DNA of 36,655 bases from Deltaproteobacteria bacterium (GTDB taxonomy: Bacteria; Desulfobacterota; Desulfobulbia; Desulfobulbales; Desulfocapsaceae): contig PDQP01000017.1 in assembly GCA_002747805.1 (NCBI GenBank), positions 1 through 36,655 on the forward strand. Direction: 5' to 3'. The translations under genes were made by a program, and so were the position numbers. The notes under the pieces are model-generated. The model had not been told where the DNA came from, did not search any database, and saw only the letters and a list, made by a program, of their open reading frames with translations. Below, piece by piece: positions 1 to 7,314 of the stretch (the first letter of the stretch is position 1; every line of letters starts with the position of its first letter).

Positions 1-1822
1 CCACATAAACCTTCTTCATGCCGGCCTGCCTCATGGATTCCGCCAGGGCCGCAGTGGAGGCCATTCCCTCGTCGCAGAGCAGCATAGCCCGCCGATAGAG
101 ATGCGCGCCTTCAATAAGGGATTTTCGTACATCCTCCTCCAAGGAATCAATGGTGCGGCTGGATTGAAGAACATCGGCATCGAAGATAAGATCATCCACA
201 TCCCAAATGGTCCGCAGGCCGAGCCGTTTACATTCCTTAAAAAGAGACAGAGTATCGGGAAAGGCAGGCACCCGGTAGAAAATAACCAGCGAACAAAGGG
301 ACAGGGCGGTTTTGGCCGGTTCGACATCTCTCCAGTCGACAATGGAGCAATGGATGCCGACGGAGGCAAACATCTCCTTCTTTTGCTCTACCCGGTATTT
401 TTTGCATTGCGGGATGCTTAGTTCGGCAATAATAAGGATACGGGGCAGGAAGATTTCTTCTGGATTCCTGCTTGCCCGACGGAAAAAAAACTGCTCCTCT
501 GACTGGTGCATCTGCTGCACTGCCTTTTGCGGCTCCCCATCACTTTTTGTTTTTTTCTCCTGCCTAAGGGAAAGCAGCCTGCGGCCTAGTCGTCCCGCTG
601 CACGCAAGGGGCGGGTGAGCTTCCAGGAGGTGGAATGAGCGAAGAGAGACAGATTCTGCTGTTCCCTGATCAGTTCCTGGCGGAGATGCTCGTGCTGTTC
701 GGTAAGTGCTTCCAGGTTGGTATTGATTGCTCTTTGCCTGAGAAAATTACGGTGGAGAACTGACTTAAATCTTGTAATTTCCGCTGTACATCTTGCAAGT
801 TCCTCCGTACATCTTGCAATTTCCGCCGTACATCCTGCAAGCTCGTCTTCCTTGATCGATATATACTGCCGTTGATCCCTTATTTGTATTTCCCGGTTGG
901 CCAGGGTGGTCTCATGGCTGTGCAGGGAGAGTTTCAGCAGCAGTATTTCTTTCTCTCTTGCCCAAAGGTCATCCAGTTGTTTACATCGGGGTAAAAGACT
1001 CTGATACTCTTTTTGCCAGCGGGACACATCTCCTGCGATTTCTGTTTCTGAGCATTGAGAGTGGCTAGCTGCAAGGAAGAGCAGTCTGGCATAAATTTCG
1101 CTTATAAGGGGTGGAAAGTCTTTCTGTTCGGCGAGTTCCTTGAGGCTGGAAACCGTGTGTGCCAGCCTTCGGTCGAGAAAATCCCTAATAAAGATTTCCT
1201 GCTGCTTCCGGTTGATGGACAGGTGAAGGGCGGAGGCCAGGTGCTGCAGTTCCTCCTCCGGCCGGGAAAGGAACTGGTCGTAATCCGCCAGGCAGGGTTG
1301 TAATTCACGGCTTTCAAGCAGACTGGTCAGTACATAGCCCAGCCAAAGCATGCCGCCAAACTCAAGACTCATGCCGTTTCGTTTATGCAGGGAATGGGCA
1401 ACGCTAAGGGGATTACGGATGGCAAGAATGTATCTTGCCTGAATACCGCAGGCAGCAAAGACCCTCTTCCAGAAGGGCAGCAGCAGGATCATCCGGGGGT
1501 CTTTTACGGCAAAACGGGGATATTCCTTCAATCTGGCAGCAACAAGCCCGGTTGCCTGCTGGTAGAAGGGGCTGTCGAGCAGCTGCAGGGCCTGGTCATG
1601 GCTGATGGTGCAGCTTTTTTCCCAGGATGAATTTAGCGAGTCAAGCATGTCTGTATCGAGCTGCAGAAAATCCCTGTCTTCGTAAAAACCTTTCGGATTG
1701 TCTGCTTTGGCGGCAATAAGATTGTCGCCAGTAGAAATCCCCATTGTTTCCAGGCAGCGGGTGATAAGGCTGGTACCGCTGCGGTGCATTCCGAGAACAA
1801 CAACTATCAGTTTATTCGGCAT
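1..1822 (-). CDS. Sulfotransferase / coiled-coil / glycosyltransferase fusion protein (C-terminus off window)
   Basis: The frame is open from an ATG at 1822 to the window edge, about 607 residues with no stop, so the C-terminus is missing. Residues 1-250 look like a sulfotransferase: a P-loop-like PAPS site, GMHRSGTS, lies at about residues 10-17, and RNPLSVAHSLHKR at about 150 resembles the 3'-phosphate-binding motif. A charged, glutamine-rich coiled coil follows (about 310-430) and includes heptad repeats. Then comes a TSWKLTRPLR-type segment often found in surface-polysaccharide glycosyltransferases. From about 500 the sequence (PRILIIAEL, DVDDLIFD, ALAESMRQAG) resembles the N-terminal half of a GT4-like glycosyltransferase. 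The gene starts 39 bases after the wzt stop and is probably cotranscribed with it. A role in building and sulfating an exported polysaccharide is inferred. The acceptor is unknown. Confidence 0.85.
   Translation of the reverse strand, partial: MPNKLIVVVLGMHRSGTSLITRCLETMGISTGDNLIAAKADNPKGFYEDRDFLQLDTDMLDSLNSSWEKSCTISHDQALQLLDSPFYQQATGLVAARLKEYPRFAVKDPRMILLLPFWKRVFAACGIQARYILAIRNPLSVAHSLHKRNGMSLEFGGMLWLGYVLTSLLESRELQPCLADYDQFLSRPEEELQHLASALHLSINRKQQEIFIRDFLDRRLAHTVSSLKELAEQKDFPPLISEIYARLLFLAASHSQCSETEIAGDVSRWQKEYQSLLPRCKQLDDLWAREKEILLLKLSLHSHETTLANREIQIRDQRQYISIKEDELAGCTAEIARCTEELARCTAEITRFKSVLHRNFLRQRAINTNLEALTEQHEHLRQELIREQQNLSLFAHSTSWKLTRPLRAAGRLGRRLLSLRQEKKTKSDGEPQKAVQQMHQSEEQFFFRRASRNPEEIFLPRILIIAELSIPQCKKYRVEQKKEMFASVGIHCSIVDWRDVEPAKTALSLCSLVIFYRVPAFPDTLSLFKECKRLGLRTIWDVDDLIFDADVLQSSRTIDSLEEDVRKSLIEGAHLYRRAMLLCDEGMASTAALAESMRQAGMKKVYV
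771..843 (-). repeat. 21-bp tandem repeat encoding coiled-coil heptads
   Basis: Three full 21-bp units (771-791, 792-812, 813-833) and part of a fourth lie inside the sulfotransferase-glycosyltransferase gene. Each unit encodes one heptad: CTAEITR, CTEELAR, CTAEIAR. The unit length is a multiple of three and equals one coiled-coil turn pair, so copy-number changes would keep both the frame and the heptad register. Confidence 0.85.
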
Positions 1823-1861
1823 TTTATTTTTTATTTCCATTTTTATTCGGCAGTAATAAAC

Positions 1862-3208
1862 CTATACAGGTTTAACCCGGCAGCGGCAGGAAAAATCAAT
1901 ATTGCCAGTTACAAGACTTCCCGGCTCGGGTGCCACCCGAAAAATGGCCGCATCCAGCAGCCGGTGAAGGAAGCCTGTTTCCCCGTCTACATCCCCTGTA
2001 ACTCCAGCATTGAGAAAATACACGCCGGGGGAAAGACGGCAGATAAAGTCGATTTCCACCTCGTATTCAGACCCTTTTTCGGCAAGGACTAGGGCGGCTT
2101 CTCCCCCGCTTGCAGAAACGGTGCCGCCAAGCTCAACGCCGGACAGCGTCTTTATCATCATACCGAAGTTGATATGTGCGGAAAAACGGGAAAAGTGTAC
2201 CCGATAGCAGTAGCGGTATGTTTTGCCGCGGACCAGAATATTAACCCGTTCCCCTCTTGCGTTAAGGATAACCGACCCGAAAATTTTGGCACCTCCAGAG
2301 AGGTATTCCATTGTACTGGCAGGGACCAGGGACGGATCGTAGCCTTCGCAGGATTCATCGGGAGTGCTTGCGGGACAGATCGGGATTTCCCGTTCCTCTC
2401 TTCTTTCTTCCGCTACCTCCTCCTCTTTTTCACGGATAATACTGTTGCGGACGCTTTCCCTTCTGTCGGCAGGGGAGTAAATGAGTTTCTGGTAGCGGCT
2501 GGTAATGTATTTCGGACTGCCTTCCGCCAGCTTTTCCCCCTGGTCAAGGAGGATTGCCGTGTCGCAGAGTTCAAGAACAGCACCGACTGAATGCGATACA
2601 AAAAGAATGGTGGCCCCCCTTTGGCGGATGCTTTCAATGCGGGAGAAGCATTTTCTCTGAAAGAGCTCATCGCCCACAGCCAGTGCTTCATCAATTACCA
2701 GAATTTCGGGATCAACATTGATGGCTACAGCAAAGGCCAGACGCACCATCATACCACTGGAGTAGGTTTTTACTGGCTGTTCAATAAAATTGCCAATGGC
2801 TGCAAAATCGGCAATGGCGGTAAATCTCTCATCAATTTCCCGGCTAGTTAGTCCCAGCACCGAGCCATTCATATACACATTTTCCCGGCCGGTAAATTCG
2901 GGATTAAAGCCGGAACCAAGCTCAAGCAGGGCGGCAATACGGCCATTGGTGCGGTAGAAACCGGAGGTTGCTCCAAGAGTTCCGCAGAGAATTTGCAAAA
3001 GGGTCGATTTTCCGGAACCGTTCTGGCCGACTATGCCAACGCTTTTTCCCCTGGCAATGGTGAAGGAAATATCACGCAGTGCCCAGAATTCCCGATAATA
3101 TTTGCGGCGGCCCCGCATCAGCATCTGTTTTAGACGGCTTCCGGGGCTGTCATAGATCTGGTAGCACTTGGCAAGATTTTCTACAATAATTGCAGGCTCA
3201 GATGACAT
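1862..3208 (-). CDS. wzt: Polysaccharide ABC transporter ATP-binding protein (Wzt/TagH type)
   Basis: 448 residues. Residues 1-240 form an ABC ATPase of the O-antigen/teichoic-acid export group: Walker A GQNGSGKST (61-69), signature YSSGM, Walker B ILVIDEALAVGD, and the switch histidine in FVSHS. The C-terminal 150 residues form a separate beta-rich region like the Wzt C-terminal carbohydrate-binding domain, which in studied systems recognises the modified end of the glycan. The chosen ATG (MSSEPAIIVENL) overlaps the upstream permease end by 11 bases; an in-frame extension to 3289 lies inside the permease gene and is less likely. Together with the permease it should export an undecaprenyl-linked glycan across the inner membrane. 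Confidence 0.9.
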   Translation of the reverse strand: MSSEPAIIVENLAKCYQIYDSPGSRLKQMLMRGRRKYYREFWALRDISFTIARGKSVGIVGQNGSGKSTLLQILCGTLGATSGFYRTNGRIAALLELGSGFNPEFTGRENVYMNGSVLGLTSREIDERFTAIADFAAIGNFIEQPVKTYSSGMMVRLAFAVAINVDPEILVIDEALAVGDELFQRKCFSRIESIRQRGATILFVSHSVGAVLELCDTAILLDQGEKLAEGSPKYITSRYQKLIYSPADRRESVRNSIIREKEEEVAEERREEREIPICPASTPDESCEGYDPSLVPASTMEYLSGGAKIFGSVILNARGERVNILVRGKTYRYCYRVHFSRFSAHINFGMMIKTLSGVELGGTVSASGGEAALVLAEKGSEYEVEIDFICRLSPGVYFLNAGVTGDVDGETGFLHRLLDAAIFRVAPEPGSLVTGNIDFSCRCRVKPV

Positions 3209-4016
3209 CAGCAAATCCTTTTCTTGTTTTCTGAAACCAGACAAATCCCAGCCAGCAAACGAGAGTGGAAACCAGATATTCCAGGGCAAGTTGATTTATT
3301 TGCGGCAGTCTGCCCCATAAAAGCAGATTGCGTGCTTGTTCAACAACCATTGTCAAGGGATTTAGATAGAGAAATATGCGGTAAGATTGTTCAAGGTTTT
3401 CAACGGAGTAGAAAATAGGCGTTAAAAATAACAATGCAGTTACAATAACATTTATAATTTGAGATATATCCCGAAGATAAACGCCAAGTGCACTAAGAAA
3501 ATAACTGATTCCTAACGTAAAAAAGCACAATGGCCCCAAAATAACAGGAAAGCAGAGGATGGCCGGAGAAGGCAGCCCCGCAAACAAGATGTAGGCACAT
3601 AGCCAGACCAGGAAACTGACCACGATATTAAAAACCGCCCCGCCAAGAATAACCCAGGGGAGAATTTCCAGAGGAAAGATAACCCGTTTTACATAGCCGG
3701 TATTTTCCAGAATCAGGGATGGGGCACGGTTAACACATTCAGCAAAAAGATTGAAAACCATCAGCCCTGAAAAGAGAATGAGGGCAAATTCAATCTTTGA
3801 ATCACTGCCGCCATGCCAACGGGCCTTAAAAACAACGCTGAAAACAAAGGAATAGACAACAAGCAGAAACATCGGTTGAACCAGCGACCACAACGCCCCC
3901 AGGGCAGTACCCCGATAGCGGCTGACAATCTCTCTTTGTACGGACTTCTTCAGCAGATACCTGTTCCGCCATAGGCTTGTTCCCATCCCGCAAAAACTCA
4001 TGGGGTAACCCCGCAT
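3198..4016 (-). CDS. wzm: Polysaccharide ABC transporter permease (Wzm type, ABC-2)
   Basis: About 272 residues with an ABC-2 permease pattern: an amphipathic N-terminus (RNRYLLKKSVQREIVSRYRGTALGALWSLVQPM), then six hydrophobic segments and the typical AVFNIVVSFLVWL and YLRDISQIINVIVTALLFLTPIFY stretches near the end. The family partners with Wzt-type ATPases to move glycans through the inner membrane. The start is uncertain: ATG at 4016 has AGGGGA close upstream, ATG at 4001 would remove five residues, and the frame extends to a TTG at 4043. First gene of the wzm-wzt-glycosyltransferase unit. Confidence 0.87.
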   Translation of the reverse strand: MRGYPMSFCGMGTSLWRNRYLLKKSVQREIVSRYRGTALGALWSLVQPMFLLVVYSFVFSVVFKARWHGGSDSKIEFALILFSGLMVFNLFAECVNRAPSLILENTGYVKRVIFPLEILPWVILGGAVFNIVVSFLVWLCAYILFAGLPSPAILCFPVILGPLCFFTLGISYFLSALGVYLRDISQIINVIVTALLFLTPIFYSVENLEQSYRIFLYLNPLTMVVEQARNLLLWGRLPQINQLALEYLVSTLVCWLGFVWFQKTRKGFADVI

Positions 4017-4520
4017 ATCTTCCCCTTGCTGTTCCACCTGCAATTACAAGAAAAATCCCGAAACTGACACCCGAACAAGTCCGAAGTAATATGTCTCCTG
4101 CAAAACGGCAGATGAAAATCAGTTTGTCCGGTGCTGCCGCTTCCAATACCCCGCAAGTCGGCTCCTGAAAAAATTAACCATCCACAGGTCTTGCTGGCTG
4201 TGAGATTTTTCACTGCCCTTACCATCCCGAAAGACCGGGTTATCTACGGGAAAAGGCCTGGAACCGGAGACATGATGTAGACACCCTCTGGAGGACGCTG
4301 ATTATTCATCAAATGGCGGTTTTGAGGGAGCAAGACCCTGACCTATATGAATGTCGATCATGCACTCTCCCAAATAAACGGCAACTTCAATTTAAGCTCA
4401 AAAGAGTGACGTTAATATTTTTTCCGGTTGGCTGTCAATAAAAAAATGTCAGAATTTCAACTATCTTTTCTCAAAACTTTTTATTGATGATGGTCTCTTA
4501 AAGAAAATATCAAGATAAAA
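4017..4520. other. Intergenic region between moeA and wzm, no gene
   Basis: About 500 bases with only short, unsupported open frames. It separates the end of moeA from the start of the polysaccharide export unit; both are on the minus strand. The moeA end shows no clear hairpin with a U-run. A promoter-like sequence at 4412-4438 would give wzm a leader of nearly 400 bases. I found no recognisable riboswitch or JUMPStart/ops sequence in it. Confidence 0.6.
4412..4438 (-). promoter_or_regulatory. Possible sigma-70 promoter upstream of wzm
   Basis: On the minus strand a perfect TTGACA (4438-4433) is followed after 15 bases by TATTAA (4417-4412). The -35 is ideal, but the spacer is short and the -10 matches only four of six. 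It points toward wzm. Confidence 0.3.
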
Positions 4521-5744
4521 CTACCTGAAATCAGAAAGGGAAATACTGTCTCTTCCAGAATCGTAGCGGTACACGGTTGTACTTTCCCCAGCTTTGATCT
4601 CCTCTTCTGGTTCCAGGATGATATAACCATTTGAACCGGTAACCGAGGTAAGCATATGTGAGCCTTGCTTTTCTGCTCCGGTTATTGAATAGCCTTCGGC
4701 ATCTTGCCAGTCGAGGCAGACCCTTACCATGGTTGGCCGTTTGCCATTGTTTTGTATGGGGGCTACGGCTTTGGCTGAGACCACCGGCCAGCCGAATGGA
4801 AGGCCGTGCACGGCTCCAATCAGCGGTTTAATGTAATGTATAAAGCACATAAAGGCAGAAACAGGGTTGCCGGGCAGGCCAAAGAGAAGCTGGCCGCCAC
4901 GTCTGGCAAAAAACAGCGGTTTACCTGGTTTTTGTTTTATCCGCCAAAATATCTCGTCAAAACCAGACTCCTTGGCAGATGCCCGTACATGATCATGGCG
5001 TCCCACGGAAATGCCGCCGGTACAGATGACGATGCCGCCCTTGCTGGTGTCGATGGCCTTTCTGGTTTGCTTTTCATTATCCGGCACTCGTCTGGTTTCG
5101 ACGACTACGCCGCCTGCTTCGGTGATGGCCGCCGCCAGCATAATCATATTGGAGTCCCGAATCTGGTCGGGGGCAATGCTTTCGCCGGAAGAAACCAGCT
5201 CGGAGCCGGTAACCAAGATAGATACCGTGCATGGCTTGTAAACGGCAATTTCTTCTATGCCGACCGCATTTAGCAGGGCAAGGTGGGTGGCGGAAAGTTT
5301 GGTTTTTTGGCTGAGAATTACCTTGCCTGCCGCAAATTCCTCGCCGGCATGGCGGATATCCTGCCCCTTTTTGGGCAGCTTGGATAATATCACCTTGCCG
5401 TTTTCCTCCCTGGTATTTTCCATGCGAACTACCGTATCCACTCCTTTCGGAATCATGGCTCCGGTATTGATTCTCACTGCCTGACCGGGTAAGACTTCTC
5501 CAGCAAAGCTACTGCCGGCGGCACTTTCGCCGATTATCTCAAAAGCCGTCCCCTCGCCCAGCCCAGCATCAAAACGCAGGCCAAAACCGTCCATGGCCGA
5601 GCTGGTGTATCTGGGGCTTGCCTCTGGAGCGGTTATATCCTCGGCCAGATAGCGGCCAAGTGAGTCATTTACCCTTATTTTTTCAATGGTATGGGCCGGG
5701 ATGTTTTCCTTTATTCTAGCTACAGCATCATTTATCGAAAGCAT
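4521..5744 (-). CDS. moeA: Molybdopterin molybdotransferase MoeA
   Basis: 407 residues, the usual length for MoeA. It inserts molybdate (or tungstate) into adenylated molybdopterin. Visible family marks are SSAMDGFG near residue 50, GQAVRINTGAMIPKGVDTVVRMEN, the MoCF/MogA-like domain with VTGSELV and TGGISVGRHD, and GLPGNPVSAF. The start ATG at 5744 lacks a good Shine-Dalgarno. It lies directly downstream of the formate dehydrogenase genes, separated by a terminator, so it fits as the cofactor-supply gene for that enzyme; expression could come from read-through or from a weak promoter in the 26 bases between the terminator and the start. Confidence 0.95.
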   Translation of the reverse strand: MLSINDAVARIKENIPAHTIEKIRVNDSLGRYLAEDITAPEASPRYTSSAMDGFGLRFDAGLGEGTAFEIIGESAAGSSFAGEVLPGQAVRINTGAMIPKGVDTVVRMENTREENGKVILSKLPKKGQDIRHAGEEFAAGKVILSQKTKLSATHLALLNAVGIEEIAVYKPCTVSILVTGSELVSSGESIAPDQIRDSNMIMLAAAITEAGGVVVETRRVPDNEKQTRKAIDTSKGGIVICTGGISVGRHDHVRASAKESGFDEIFWRIKQKPGKPLFFARRGGQLLFGLPGNPVSAFMCFIHYIKPLIGAVHGLPFGWPVVSAKAVAPIQNNGKRPTMVRVCLDWQDAEGYSITGAEKQGSHMLTSVTGSNGYIILEPEEEIKAGESTTVYRYDSGRDSISLSDFR

Positions 5745-5770
5745 TTTTTAAGCGTAGGGTTGGTGGTTAT

Positions 5771-5809
5771 AAATTAAAACTCCGCACCCATTCTAATCAA
5801 GATGCGGAG
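5771..5809 (-). terminator. Rho-independent terminator after the formate dehydrogenase operon
   Basis: On the minus strand CTCCGCA (5809-5803) pairs with TGCGGAG (5786-5780) over a 16-base loop, followed by TTTTAATTT. It begins 13 bases after the cytochrome subunit stop. Confidence 0.8.
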
Positions 5810-5822
5810 CTTTGTTTAACAG

Positions 5823-6731
5823 CTAGCCCAGTTTTTTCTTCATCAGCTTTTTATAATACACGCTATGCAGGTGTTTTACCTCATCTTCTTCCTTATAGCC
5901 GGTTATAATGCTGTGTATCGCTCCCTTAATGGCAAAGAGCGACATATAAACATGGGTGAAGAAAAAGGCGGTAATCATAACTGCCAGGACATTATGGACA
6001 ATGGCCGATATTCTGAGCAGATCAATCTGTGAAATCCCCAGTAAAGAGGCAATGCCGAAGTTGAAATCCTGAAAAAACATAAAGGCTCCGGTAGCTATCA
6101 TCACCACGCCGCCAAGGGTTGCCATCCAGAACCACATTTTCTGGCCTGCATTAAACTTGCCGGCCGGAATTTCCTTTTTCTTCTTGCTTAGATAACCGCC
6201 CAGAATAAAACACCATTTGATATCGTACCAGGCAGGCAGCATTTCCACAAACCAAAAGCAGAACATGGGAACCACTGAAACAACAAAAATCACGGTGGCA
6301 ATACCGTGAAAATGGCGGGCATATTCAACCAGCCAGCCGCCGCCCAAATATCTGCCGAAGACAATCATCAGGCCGGTCGGCACCAAAATCAAAAAGGCGG
6401 CGGCGGCAAGCAGATGAATAAACCGCTGAAATAACGGGAAAACAAAAATCTTGTTGCCGTCATGGTCAAATATCTTGGGGCCGATCCACAGGTAGTGAAA
6501 CAAAAACACCGCCGGAACCAGCACCACCACCGCCAGAAATACCCATCTAAAATAACCGGACTGGAGCAGTACAAACCAGGGGCCGGGATCAAGATTTTCC
6601 AGCGTGCCGTACTTTTTGATGTTTGGAATCAGCATCTCGCCCCAGATCCGGCTGTCAGCCGCCAAAGCGGCTGACCCCGGAAACAGTAAGGCAGAGATGA
6701 ATAACATAAAGTTCTTCATCACGCTTTTCAT
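5823..6731 (-). CDS. Formate dehydrogenase gamma subunit, cytochrome b (FdnI-like)
   Basis: 302 residues. The start at 6731 (MKSVMKNFMLF) is chosen because AAAGGAG lies just upstream and a signal peptide ending SAALA-ADS follows at once; the open frame continues further upstream but overlaps the FeS subunit gene. After the signal there is a periplasmic stretch and four membrane helices (around residues 60-80, 105-125, 145-170 and 205-260). Histidines in RFIHLL, HFHGIA, AIVHNVLAV and FFTHVYM are candidate ligands for two b hemes, as in FdnI. It would anchor the periplasmic enzyme and pass electrons to the quinone pool. The four-base gap to the FeS subunit stop indicates tight coupling. Confidence 0.92.
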   Translation of the reverse strand: MKSVMKNFMLFISALLFPGSAALAADSRIWGEMLIPNIKKYGTLENLDPGPWFVLLQSGYFRWVFLAVVVLVPAVFLFHYLWIGPKIFDHDGNKIFVFPLFQRFIHLLAAAAFLILVPTGLMIVFGRYLGGGWLVEYARHFHGIATVIFVVSVVPMFCFWFVEMLPAWYDIKWCFILGGYLSKKKKEIPAGKFNAGQKMWFWMATLGGVVMIATGAFMFFQDFNFGIASLLGISQIDLLRISAIVHNVLAVMITAFFFTHVYMSLFAIKGAIHSIITGYKEEDEVKHLHSVYYKKLMKKKLG

Positions 6732-6735
6732 CGCC

Positions 6736-7302
6736 TTATGCTCCTTTCCCTCTTGAAACCACCCTTGTCCGATAGATGTTTGACACCTCTTCGGCATCCC
6801 CGGCCAGCAGGGCGTTGGTGCCGCAGACTGCTGCACACATTGGCACCTTGCCTTCGGCAATCCGGTTTTGACCGTAGAGATGACGCTCTTCCGCACTATT
6901 GGTTTCTTCCGGCCCGCCGGCACAGAAGGTGCATTTATCCATGGCTCCCTTAATGCCAAAGGCTCCGTCCCTGGGGAATTGCGGAGCACCAAAGGGGCAG
7001 GCATAAAGGCAGTAGCCGCAGCCGATGCACTTCTTCTTGTCATGCAGGACAATGCCGTCTTCCCGAATATAAAAGCAGTCCACCGGGCAGACCTGGGCGC
7101 ATGGTGCATCCGTGCAGTGCATACAGGCAATAGAGGTGGAAACTTCCTTGCCCACAACGCCCTTATTCAAAGTGATTACCTTTCTCCTGCTGATACCGAC
7201 CGGTAGTTCATGGGCCTCTGCACAGGCCACCGAACAACCGAAACACTCAATACACCGATTATCATCACAAAAAAACTTCATCCTTGCTTGTTCGCTTTTC
7301 AT
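6736..7302 (-). CDS. Formate dehydrogenase iron-sulfur (beta) subunit
   Basis: 188 residues carrying four ferredoxin-type cysteine clusters: C17xxCxxCxxxC, CMHCTDAPCAQVCP, CIGCGYCLYACPFGAP and CTFC with a later CAAVCG. This is the four-cluster FeS subunit that wires the molybdenum/tungsten subunit to the cytochrome. It lacks the C-terminal membrane helix of E. coli FdnH and is much shorter than that protein, matching the compact Desulfobacterota form. A clear GGAGG precedes the ATG at 7302. It lies 12 bases after the catalytic subunit stop. Confidence 0.93.
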   Translation of the reverse strand: MKSEQARMKFFCDDNRCIECFGCSVACAEAHELPVGISRRKVITLNKGVVGKEVSTSIACMHCTDAPCAQVCPVDCFYIREDGIVLHDKKKCIGCGYCLYACPFGAPQFPRDGAFGIKGAMDKCTFCAGGPEETNSAEERHLYGQNRIAEGKVPMCAAVCGTNALLAGDAEEVSNIYRTRVVSRGKGA

Positions 7303-7314
7303 GTCAATACCTCC

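Noticed and set aside
771..843. CRISPR-like short repeats
   Set aside because: Units are contiguous with no spacers and lie in a coding frame as heptads.
4151..4400. Structured RNA or molybdenum-cofactor riboswitch between moeA and wzm
   Set aside because: Several weak stems exist but none matches a known consensus, and the region lies downstream, not upstream, of moeA.
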